Below are positions 1 through 8,733 of a stretch of 64,000 nucleotides of DNA, in pieces. Below the pieces are notes generated by a model. It ran no database searches. It saw nothing but the letters and a program-made list of their open reading frames with translations, and had not been told where the DNA came from. The DNA comes from Parietichytrium sp. I65-24A (Eukaryota > Sar > Bigyra > Thraustochytrida > Thraustochytriidae): NCBI GenBank assembly GCA_012862575.1, contig BLSF01000022.1, positions 372,001 to 436,000 on the forward strand, given 5' to 3'. Within the stretch, counting starts at the first letter, position 1. Each line of letters opens with the position of its first letter. A program made the position numbers and the translations under genes.

Positions 1-2
1 TT

Positions 3-845
3 GTCAAAACCAAGAGCGCAAAAGCCGAGGAGGAGGACCGGCCGCCAGTTCAACGATCTCCTTTCGCCACGAGACACTTGATCTTTCTAGCTTTGACGGG
101 TCTTCAAGCGCTCACATGGATGATCGGATTGGAGGCGCTCTGTCTTGTGGAGAACGCATGCACGCTTGAGCGTTTGCCTCAAGAAGGTCGCCTCAACCTG
201 CTGACGTATACAAATCCCAGAGTGCCTCGGAATGGGCCCCAACTTTTGTGGTTCTCGGTGGCCGTGGTCCTGAGTGTTTTGCCTGTGTCCGTGTATCTTT
301 TCTCCTCGGAGGTGCGTGTGAAAGCACGGGTGGCGAGTCTGCTCCTTATACTCGGCTCTGCGTTTCTCTTCGTTTTATCGATGTACTTCTTCGCACAAGT
401 TTCCTCGGCCGAAACTTATGTATCTTACGAGTCCAACCCGTCAGCACAGTTCAGCTTTGACTCACAAGAAGAAGCAGAAGCGGCGGCACAATCATCTGCA
501 TCAAGGTTTGGGGCGTTGTTTCTTTGTGGGGCAATCTTGATGATTGTGACATCCGTTTTTGCATGCCTGACGTCCCAGGTATTTCCTTTAAGTCTCCATC
601 GCGATATCAAGTTTATGTTGCTCCCGGGATCTGACCGTTCCGAGAGCGTAGACCTCGCCAACGCAATTTCCCAGCAGCTTCACAATGCGACAGATGAGGG
701 AAGCAGCTCAATGTCGAGGTCCTCCAAGTCTCGGAAGAAGCGCTCTTCGAGTACGAAGCGCTTAAAGAAACTGTCAGACTCACTCTCATCCTCCACCTCG
801 TTCTTGAAGGAGCCTGCTGTGGACGATACTGACGAAGACCTTTGA
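3..845 (+). CDS. Multi-pass membrane protein, 5' end outside the window
   Basis: I do not recognise the family. The frame is open from the left edge (base 3) to the TGA at 843-845, so the start codon is probably upstream. The first in-frame ATG inside the window, at 120, would cut into the first hydrophobic stretch. The translated part has about four hydrophobic segments: one near the window edge (LIFLALTGLQALTW), two close together (around WFSVAVVLSVLPVSVYLF and VASLLLILGSAFLFVLSMYF) and one after a short acidic loop (ALFLCGAILMIVTSVFACL). It ends in a basic, serine-rich tail (SRKKRSSSTKRLKK) and an acidic tip (DDTDEDL), which looks cytosolic. No catalytic motif is visible. The topology is read from hydrophobicity and the function is unknown. 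Confidence 0.65.
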   Translation, partial: VKTKSAKAEEEDRPPVQRSPFATRHLIFLALTGLQALTWMIGLEALCLVENACTLERLPQEGRLNLLTYTNPRVPRNGPQLLWFSVAVVLSVLPVSVYLFSSEVRVKARVASLLLILGSAFLFVLSMYFFAQVSSAETYVSYESNPSAQFSFDSQEEAEAAAQSSASRFGALFLCGAILMIVTSVFACLTSQVFPLSLHRDIKFMLLPGSDRSESVDLANAISQQLHNATDEGSSSMSRSSKSRKKRSSSTKRLKKLSDSLSSSTSFLKEPAVDDTDEDL

Positions 846-3800
846 GTCTCTATAATTCGGACCATTGAAGCTCGCAAGATCTATCTGATTCCACTGGACT
901 GCCGGCGCTGAGGACAGGAATTAATTCTTTCATATTCGGCTTGCTCCTTTTCTTTCAGCTCCCTAATGAATGAGTCTTGTCAGGGTTATCCCTGCAAGAA
1001 TACTCGAAAGCATCAGGACCAGATCATCTCGCCGCACATCCGCTGAGGACCATGAAGGCTGCACTTCCAATCTTTCCCCCCCAAAAAAACATCCTGTACG
1101 ACTTGCTCGAAAAACATGGCTCCATACATTTCAGTAGCGCTCTCGTGAGCTTATTTATGATGAAACGCAATGTAATTAAATCTGTCACAGCAAACTCGAA
1201 GAATCCGTTCCCGGTTAGAACGCAAACAGGTTACGAGTTCGGGTTCTGAACGTTGCTTCGAGCCCTCTCGTCTCTGCTCGCGCGATAAATCGATTATCAT
1301 TTCTCACGCATCGCTGGTTTCCCTCGCGAGAGCGTGCGATTGCACGCAAGCTGCTCGACTCCATCGAAATCATTCCGCTAGAAACACAGAGATCTAGCTC
1401 ATGATCCGGCAAAAGTATTATCTCGAGCTCCGCTTGACTATCTGTGAGTCGCTCAACATATCGCGAGGCAGACATCCAACAACTTCGAATTCTCTCGCCA
1501 CTCTAGTCATCTCTTCTCCATCCAACTTGCATTAGACACAACTGAATCTCCAAGTCTCCTAAAGTTGCACCACCTTCTCTACTCGTATCATCTTCTACAA
1601 GACAACGCGTCAGCTGCGAGATACCATCTCTTATGGCCCATCTATACTACGGTAGAATCTGCCAGATTAGGAATTAAGAGTGCTGGGGATTTGGGAAGAT
1701 CACTCCATGAAGCATCTTCGTCAAACAAGATCAAACAAGCAAAACAAGCCTCATTTGTCAGTCAGGGAGACGATCGCGAGAGCCAGCCTAGCGTAGTCTA
1801 TCATGTCTATCATATCCATCGCAGTAGCTTTTCGATCGGAAACGCGAACGGGATCTGTGAGAAATCGTGTAACAGCACAACGGCTGTTAAGTTATGGCAG
1901 TGATGAGCGTATCCGAGCCGGTCTTGAAATGAACCAACACCGAATTGAAGCAGACCCAAAATCCCATCGTGAAATTGGCAACTAACTTATTACTTACATC
2001 TATCTTTCACCTCTTTCCATCCACTTTGTTAATGGGTTTCCGGACCATCCTAGGTCGCACACCGCACTGCAGCAAGTGGCCAATGAATTCAATCAATCGC
2101 CAGCAGCGTCGGAAGAGTCGGAAGCCTACTACTGCACAGTACCACTGGTGCTGAGTACTCACGGTGACTTGCGCAACTGCGAAGAGTTGCGAGAACTGAT
2201 GAGAACTGCGAGCGCCTCGGAGGGAGAGAGGGAGCTTCACTCGTTGCACTTGCCAACGTCAGCGAACTTGGCACAGGCGAATCTGTCACTCACTGAATTC
2301 TGGCCGCGTTCGCCCTGTTCAGGGATGTTCAGGGGAAAAAATGGCTGCGAGTTTCAACTTCTAGTGTGGCAGCAGCATCGGACGATGAGAGAGGGATAGT
2401 TGACCCAGTGGCAAAGTGGCACTCGTTCTTCCCTGAGCCCTCAGGGAGCCTGAGCATCCACCTTTCCAATGTTTCAGGATGTTGAGAGTCGGAGCGATCG
2501 AACGGTCAATTCGACAAGTGTTGGTTCTCTGACAGAAAAAGCACTGACTGTTCTTACAGTGCTATCGAAACGCGCGGTTGAAAACAAATCAACGACCGCG
2601 AAAGCAAAAGCGTGATCGCAAATGTCAGGTACTAGTACAAGCACAGCTTACCGCGCAGAACATTACCTTCTTACTTGGCCTAAGTCGTTGTTCGCGAGAG
2701 ACTTTGGCATCTGAAATCGAGTACGTGTCAAGGCCATGAATAGTGCGAATGCCTTCACTGTCGAGTCAAAGTATTTTAAAACAGAATCATTCAGAACAGA
2801 GTTCGGAGAACGCTCTCAACGCTCTCAGCTGTGAAACAGGCACTCGCTTTGTTGAGAAATTGTTGAGTTGTTGAGAGGATCTCGGAGCGAGAAGATTTAG
2901 ATTGTCCTGAAGCGTTTCATTCTTTCCCGCATCCGTAGGAGCGAGGCACTCGAGGCACTAGCGAGTCTGAGAGAGCAAGTGGCAACCGTTCCTTCCGAGA
3001 TAGCTAGAACTTCGATGATGTGCATGATGTGTGCCCAACCAAGCGCATCTAAGAGCAGACTGAAAGGTCATTACTATTGCGTCCAAGTCAAGCCAACTTG
3101 CTGCCATGTCAGCATACCGCAATCCATTCAAGGAAATTTGTGCACTTGTGCGGAAGAGGAAGCAACGCTCGTCAACGTCAACGTTCCGGGACGGTCATGG
3201 TGTCCAATGATGTCCAATGCGCCAAAGTTATTTATTTACACTGTGAAACGTTTTACTTTCGCCTGTTTTGTGGCTGGCACGGCAGGACAGGGACAGTACC
3301 AGTACCAATACCTACCAGCAAGTCACTTATTTTCGAAATCCTAAATTATTTTTCTATACAACAACTTGCGCCGCCAACATCCGCCAACAGCAACAGCGAA
3401 AGCGTATCACTGTCCGTACTGTCCGTACGAGCAAAAGCTGTGAGGGCCTCCAAATGCCTCCAAGACGGCAAGATGCAGAAGAAGGAAAACCCTGCCAGTG
3501 TGCACCCAACTACTTGCATCATAGCGTTCATCTATTTTGGGCTTGTAGGCTCTTGAGACTCTTGATAGAGTGGCGCCATTCATGGAGTTGCCGAAGCCTG
3601 TAAATTTGAAAAGCTTGGCATCTCTTTTGCGCCACATTTTCTTCGTTTCAATCAATCAATCAATCAATTGAAAATTGAAACCACCCCAAAGAAATAAACG
3701 CGACGTCAATCTCACGACGAGACTCGAACAGGTCACTCACTGACTCGGAAATGAAAAAGAGCAGGAAAAAACCACTGGAAAAAACGACAAGTTTTTGTAG

Positions 3801-4177
3801 TTTTGTGGTTTGTTTTGTGCTGGGGCCGAGGGTGTGCCTGGACTGAGCGGTAGTCAGTGGACTGGACATTTTTGGACCACAGTTTCATTACCATTGCAGG
3901 AGTCGCAGCAGGCACAGATAGGCACAGTTTGCTTGTGCTGAATGTCTCAAAGTGTGAGTTAGCCTCTGGCATCTCTGGCGGTGTGGCAGTCTGTCATTCC
4001 AACTATACTGTAACTTTGGAGGCAGGGCGGTGTCCTCGCGCACACTACGGGAATCTCAAAGGCAGGCCAGTTCGAGGCAAGTGCGGCGGATAGGGTGGGT
4101 AACAAAGGGATTTTGCTGTGGCCAGGTTGAGTTCGTTCGGTGAATGGCAGAAAGTAGTCGCTTGTGGCACAGAGAAA
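846..4177. other. Gene-free interval of 3.3 kb
   Basis: Only short, mutually overlapping frames with no domain signature occur here. One 86-codon frame on the minus strand (1475 down to 1215) starts with ATG, but its product is compositionally random. No tRNA or long repeat was seen. The right end is presumably the promoter and 5' UTR of the calponin-homology gene. Confidence 0.5.
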
Positions 4178-5839
4178 ATGAGCAGCGCGGAGAGGGAATG
4201 TGAGGCGAGGGAATACGTTGAGCAGACCACTGGCACGCGTCTGAAGGGCGAGTCGCTTGCCGATGACATCAAGAATGGCGTTCTCTTGTGCAAGATGATG
4301 AACAGGCTGGTTCCGGGATCCGTCAAAACTATTAACAGGAGCGGACCGACGTTCAGATATTTGGAGAACATTCACGCCTTCCTCGCAGCCGCCCGGGCGG
4401 CCGGGGTGCACGAGGACGAGCTCTTCTCGACCGTTGATCTCTCTGAAGAAAGGGATATCGACCTCGTCGTGGACTGCATCCTCGCAGTGAAGCGTGAATG
4501 CGGCCCCCCACGTCGATCCAGTAGGTTCTCTTGGCGCCGAAGCCGGCCTCGCCACGCCTCGGATATTCGGGAGGATTCCAGTTGCCCATCGCGAATGACC
4601 CAAGGCAGCTATGGGCACATGATGCTTGCGCCAGTTTCGGAGCGCCTCAACGAAACCAATCGGGGCAAATTTGGGTACCACGGGAACCCTGACGCTTCTT
4701 ACAATAAATGGAATGCTGGAAGCTATGGCTACATGTCTGCAGGAAACAAATACCCAATGTCGGAGGCAAATCGGGCCGAGTATGCTAAGCGATACCATCC
4801 AATGAGGAGATCGAAGCGCTTCTCCAAGCGATTATCAAGACTCTTTGGCTTTTCGCCGGCAGCCCCTCCGCCAGAGGAAGAGGCTGCTGAAGCCGAAGCT
4901 GAGGAGGAAGCCGAAGCCGGCGGAGGAGAGGACGATGCTGGTGCTCAAGACCCTGGCGAAGAACAGGCAGGCGTGCTTGCGTCTATCCAAGCAAAATTCC
5001 TCCTGACCTTTCAGAACGTCAAGAGTCAGGTCTCACAGACGGTGGAATCGATCAAGAGTGGTTTCGTCGACAGCAAAGCTCGCGTCGAGGAGAATATTCA
5101 GAAACTACAGGATGACGTGCAAGCAAAGGTCGAGCAGACCCGCGAAGGCTTTCAGCAACGCGTGAGCGAGACAAGGCATGAAATCGAGGAGAAGGAAGCG
5201 GAGCTTGCAAGCCGAGTGGAGCGAGCAAGATCAGAGACAAATGCTAAGATTGGCACATTCACGGATGATGTGCGAAGCCGCGCCGATGAAGCGCGCGGAA
5301 GAGTGCTCAGTAAGGCGGAGGAGGCGAAGGAGCAAGTCGAGCAAGCGCGTTCCGCTGCCCGCGAGCGACTGGAGAGCACTCGCGCAAACTTGCAGGAAAC
5401 ATTTGAGAGCACAAGAGCAAACGCTCTCGACCGATATGAAACATCCAAAGGCAACTTGCAAGAGTCCATTGCGAATGCAAAGGCCAGTGCACAGGAGCGT
5501 TTCTACAATGCCAAAGTCGGTGCGCAAGAGTCTATCGACGGTGTCAAGTCAAATATTCAGGAGAAGGTCGCCCAGCTTCAAGAGCGTTTGGAAGAAGCCA
5601 AAATTGCAGCCCAGGAAAAATTGGACCAGATTCTTCAGGAGCTTCGTGATAGGATCGATATGCTTCGTGAGAACGCCCAGATGAAGCAAGGCCAAGTCCA
5701 GGATGCCATTAAGCAGACTCGTGAAGATATGCAAGCGCGAATCGCAGAGGTCCAGCAGCGCATGGAGGCCACAACAACGGATTTGCGCTCCAAGATGCAA
5801 GCAGCCCTTCCATCGAGATCAAGCGCCATCGCTGAATAA
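4178..5839 (+). CDS. Calponin-homology domain protein with apolipoprotein-like amphipathic helix tail
   Basis: A 553-residue protein. The ATG at 4178 is chosen because the frame upstream has only a GTG. Residues about 10-110 form a single calponin-homology (CH) domain of transgelin type, with LADDIKNGVLLCKMMNRLVP followed by YLENIHAFLAAARAAGV and DLVVDCILAVKRE. Such domains bind actin or act as signalling scaffolds. Residues about 140-210 hold two imperfect copies of a motif starting GSYGxM and ending in NRxxxxxxY. A basic patch (RRSKRFSKRLSRLFG), an acidic patch (about 230-261) and then a Lys/Glu/Ala/Gln-rich helix (about 266-551) follow. The helix has recurring 11- and 22-residue periodicity (ESTRANLQETF, ESTRANALDRY, AKASAQERFYN), as in apolipoprotein A or LEA proteins. 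I infer an actin-linked protein that may coat a membrane or lipid surface; a plain coiled coil is the alternative. Confidence 0.85.
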   Translation: MSSAERECEAREYVEQTTGTRLKGESLADDIKNGVLLCKMMNRLVPGSVKTINRSGPTFRYLENIHAFLAAARAAGVHEDELFSTVDLSEERDIDLVVDCILAVKRECGPPRRSSRFSWRRSRPRHASDIREDSSCPSRMTQGSYGHMMLAPVSERLNETNRGKFGYHGNPDASYNKWNAGSYGYMSAGNKYPMSEANRAEYAKRYHPMRRSKRFSKRLSRLFGFSPAAPPPEEEAAEAEAEEEAEAGGGEDDAGAQDPGEEQAGVLASIQAKFLLTFQNVKSQVSQTVESIKSGFVDSKARVEENIQKLQDDVQAKVEQTREGFQQRVSETRHEIEEKEAELASRVERARSETNAKIGTFTDDVRSRADEARGRVLSKAEEAKEQVEQARSAARERLESTRANLQETFESTRANALDRYETSKGNLQESIANAKASAQERFYNAKVGAQESIDGVKSNIQEKVAQLQERLEEAKIAAQEKLDQILQELRDRIDMLRENAQMKQGQVQDAIKQTREDMQARIAEVQQRMEATTTDLRSKMQAALPSRSSAIAE

Positions 5840-6184
5840 CTTGGACCTCGTTAAAAATTCCTTTGCACAACCCATCTCACATTGAAATATAGTAAAGGCG
5901 CCACACACGTGGAATGTAGAGTAGTAACACAAATTTTCACCCTCTTCCCGTATTTTTTACACACTAACCCGGGGCTAAAGCATTCTGCATTCTGCGCAGG
6001 CAAAAATTGGGCTCCCGGTAGGCTGTTTGCTTTTTTTTTTCATCAAATGAACAGAACAGACTGAACAAAACCAGGAAACCCAAATTTTGACTCACAGCGT
6101 CTCACAGCCCAGGAAAATTTTTGAAACAACTTCTCCCCGAAATAGTCATATTGCTCCAAAGTCGAAAGATAGTAACCAAGTGGC
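5840..6184. other. Short gene-free interval
   Basis: This holds the 3' UTR of the calponin-homology gene and the 5' flank of the first tRNA-Glu gene. There is a T-run near 6030. No gene was seen. Confidence 0.5.
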
Positions 6185-6256
6185 TCCCATATGGTCAAAT
6201 GGTTATGATATCGCGCTTTCACCGCGGGGTTCCGGGTTCGATTCCCGGTATGGGAA
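6185..6256 (+). tRNA. tRNA-Glu (UUC), copy 1
   Basis: A 72-nt cloverleaf. The acceptor stem TCCCATA pairs with TATGGGA and is followed by discriminator A. The D-arm is GTC/GAT, the anticodon stem is TCGCG/CGCGG, and the loop CTTTCAC has anticodon TTC. The T-arm CCGGG/CCCGG encloses TTCGATT. The internal B box is GGTTCGATTCC. No intron and no encoded CCA, as expected of a nuclear eukaryotic tRNA gene. The sequence strongly resembles other eukaryotic tRNA-Glu genes. Confidence 0.97.
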
Positions 6257-6261
6257 GTTTC

Positions 6262-6266
6262 TTTTT
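6262..6266 (+). terminator. Pol III terminator of tRNA-Glu copy 1
   Basis: A run of five T lies five bases after the tRNA discriminator, as expected for RNA polymerase III termination. Confidence 0.7.
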
Positions 6267-6347
6267 CGGCTTTTTGTGAGATTTTTTCCCGAACATGCCT
6301 TCCTGAGGCTTATACACACTGTCTACAGGTTCGTAATGTACAGCTAG

Positions 6348-6419
6348 TCCCATATGGTCAAATGGTTATGATATCGCGCTTTCACCGCGGGGTTCCGGGT
6401 TCGATTCCCGGTATGGGAA
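6348..6419 (+). tRNA. tRNA-Glu (UUC), copy 2
   Basis: Identical over all 72 bases to the copy at 6185-6256, with the same anticodon TTC and discriminator A. It lies 91 bp downstream of copy 1 in the same orientation. The flanks differ from those of copy 1, so the duplication is not recent or the copies are kept identical by conversion or selection. Confidence 0.97.
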
Positions 6420-6737
6420 TTTCTTTTGGATTTTGATTTTTTTCTTTTTCTTTTCCATTTTCTTTTGCTTTCCTTCAAAATGAACATGTTGGCAAATTAA
6501 CTCTACTTTGTTAATTAAATACCGCGAAGCGACAGTCGTTTTTTGCCAAGTTCGATGTTTTCATCCCACCTTCCGAACCTTCCGATAGGATTTGTTTACG
6601 CTGTCACTTCGTGTGCGATGTTTTAGTAACGACTAAAATCCAACGTGATGCTACATTTCCATTTCCAGAGCTGTGACTAAGGCATGCCAAACTCTGTATA
6701 GTAGCAAAATGCATCGAAATCAACCAAGTGGTTTCTA
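6420..6737. other. Spacer between tRNA-Glu copies 2 and 3
   Basis: 318 bp of AT-rich sequence, T-rich at its left end. No gene or further tRNA was seen. Confidence 0.5.
6424..6427 (+). terminator. Pol III terminator of tRNA-Glu copy 2
   Basis: A TTTT run shortly after the tRNA end, followed by further T-rich tracts up to about 6460 that could serve as backup terminators. Confidence 0.55.
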
Positions 6738-6809
6738 TCCCATATGGTCAAATGGTTATGATATCGCGCTTTCACCGCGGGGTTCCGGGTTCGATTCCCG
6801 GTATGGGAA
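6738..6809 (+). tRNA. tRNA-Glu (UUC), copy 3
   Basis: A third copy, identical over all 72 bases to the two upstream, again on the plus strand with anticodon TTC. The frame of an apparent protein that starts inside this tRNA is spurious. Confidence 0.97.
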
Positions 6810-6814
6810 GTTCC

Positions 6815-6818
6815 TTTT
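6815..6818 (+). terminator. Pol III terminator of tRNA-Glu copy 3
   Basis: A TTTT run six bases after the tRNA discriminator. Confidence 0.5.
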
Positions 6819-7828
6819 GCAATTTTGTGCTTTTGATTAATAATGCTTTCTCTTTTGGAACCGGACCCAGGAAGGAAAGGTCACCACTTGCCAAAAAAAG
6901 AATGGCACGTCAAAGAAATGCACAAGCTCACATCGCAAGGTGGGCAATTCTTTTGCTCGTTGTGGTTAAATTTACGATTTCCTGCATAATTAACCCTAAC
7001 AACTACTGGGTTTTATTTACTACAGTGCCATACTGGACAAAATGCCAGCAACAGCAAAATCGTCCCAAATCATTAGAATTTAGAAGATTAGAAGGATTTA
7101 GCCAAACTTTTCTGTCCTTTCTTCATCTTCATCATCACCAAGATGTGGCGACAGTCCACCAGAGGCTCGAGTGTCAACATGTATCAGCCAACGCACAGAG
7201 CCAGTCACCGGAAGCTCATCACCATGGAATGGCAATGACTCTCGAGCGTGGTGCGCTCGGCCCGAGTCTCTCGAGTACATTCGCAAGAAAACGAGACCAC
7301 ACTCTGACATGTCACACAGATCAGAGCCACACTCCAGGACTGGCGGTCGAGCACTGACTTCGGCGGAAGATATTAAAGTGGTAGAAGTTGCTCTTCACAG
7401 TCAAAGGTCTTGAGGTCCCCACAGTCGTTTGATTGACAGGTGACACTCGAGCCAAGTGCTCCATCTTCGCGAGTTCGAAACACTGTTACGCTACGATACT
7501 CGAATTTCGAAAACTTTTGAAGTGCACAATCCATCCCACACCCGCCGTATTCCCGCGATTAGTGTGGCCAATCCTCCTCCCGTTCCCCAAAAGATCCATC
7601 TTTTTTCTCTAAAGCGATTGAATCGATGCTCTCCAAGCTCCCGAGCTGACATCACACAGCTCGGTTCCCTGGAGTCCTTCATTTTTCAACAACAAAACCT
7701 GCGTTCGACAAACCCAGGATGATCAGCCCAGCGCCGAAATATCTCTACACATGCTTGCCTCTCATCCTTTCTTCCTTTCTTCCTTTCAGCTTGCAACTTG
7801 CGACTTGAAGCTAACTTGACAAGCGCAC

Positions 7829-7855
7829 ATCTGGATCTGGATCTGGATCTGGATC
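7829..7855. repeat. (ATCTGG)n short tandem repeat
   Basis: About four and a half perfect copies of a hexanucleotide in the interval upstream of the TTL-like gene. Confidence 0.85.
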
Positions 7856-8733
7856 CACTCGGTTCATCCGATGACTCACATGTCAATGCTTTTCCCATTG
7901 ACCAACTATGCAAACCGAAACCACTGCGACTTCTTCGTCGACGAATGCTTTCATTCATTTAAAAACAAACCATTTCACAGTCAACCAAAAACAAAACAAA
8001 CCCACATCGACTTCCCAATGAACACCTACGCTTCCTACCACTTTGCTATCCATCTGCCTACCATTCCCTCCCGCCAACCCATCCGCAATAAATTCGACAC
8101 CACGTGCAAAGCGTCTGCGCGTCTTGCGTCATTCAATACTTCCTTTCCCTACCTGCCTCTACCCTTACGTCGCCCGCGTCATTTCCCGCAATTCAAGGCC
8201 CAGTCAATACTCTCACTGTAAGGCAAACATACTGTAAACCATACAAATCTACGTGGAGCCGCCCAAGGTGGGAGACACTGTGGCACTGCTAACACTGCCA
8301 GCAAGTTAGTGCAAGTCAAAGGTCCTAGCAACGTTTGGTAACATATTCGGTAGCGGGGCCAGCGAGTACACGAAAACAACAAGAAGCGCGTCCCTCTCTC
8401 TCTCTCTCTGTGTCTTTCTGTCTCTCTGAGGAGCAAGGGAGAAAGCAAGACGCGCGGAAAGAAGTAGGGAGTGAAAGTGTCCTCGCGTACGCGTGGTGCG
8501 CGCACGTGCGCAGATCGTTGCCGAAGAAACTGAAAGGAAGAAACAAACAAACAAAAGAAAGGAGCAAAGAGGCACGTGTGGAAGAAGCGTGAGGTGGTGA
8601 AAGTTTCTAGAGAGCTATTTTCTCTCCTTGAAGCTTTAATCTTGAACTTTGAAGAATTAATCTTGGACTTTGAAGGTTGAAGGTAGAAGGTTGAAACTCG
8701 CTCCTGCAATTTGACTGTGAGGAGTGGTGGAGA

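Larger units (their letters stand above)
6810..8733. other. Gene-free interval upstream of the TTL-like gene
   Basis: About 1.9 kb without a convincing gene. It contains a GGATCT hexanucleotide repeat (about 7829-7855), a CT repeat (about 8394-8409) and a run of related TTGAA/TTTGAA words just before the TTL-like start (about 8630-8700) that probably belongs to its 5' UTR. Confidence 0.5.

Noticed and set aside
3959-4798. 279-codon minus-strand frame
   Set aside because: It overlaps the calponin-homology gene, whose domain is clear on the plus strand. The antisense product has no domain and odd composition.
6728-7357. 209-codon plus-strand frame
   Set aside because: It starts in and runs through the third tRNA-Glu gene, and its product has no family resemblance.
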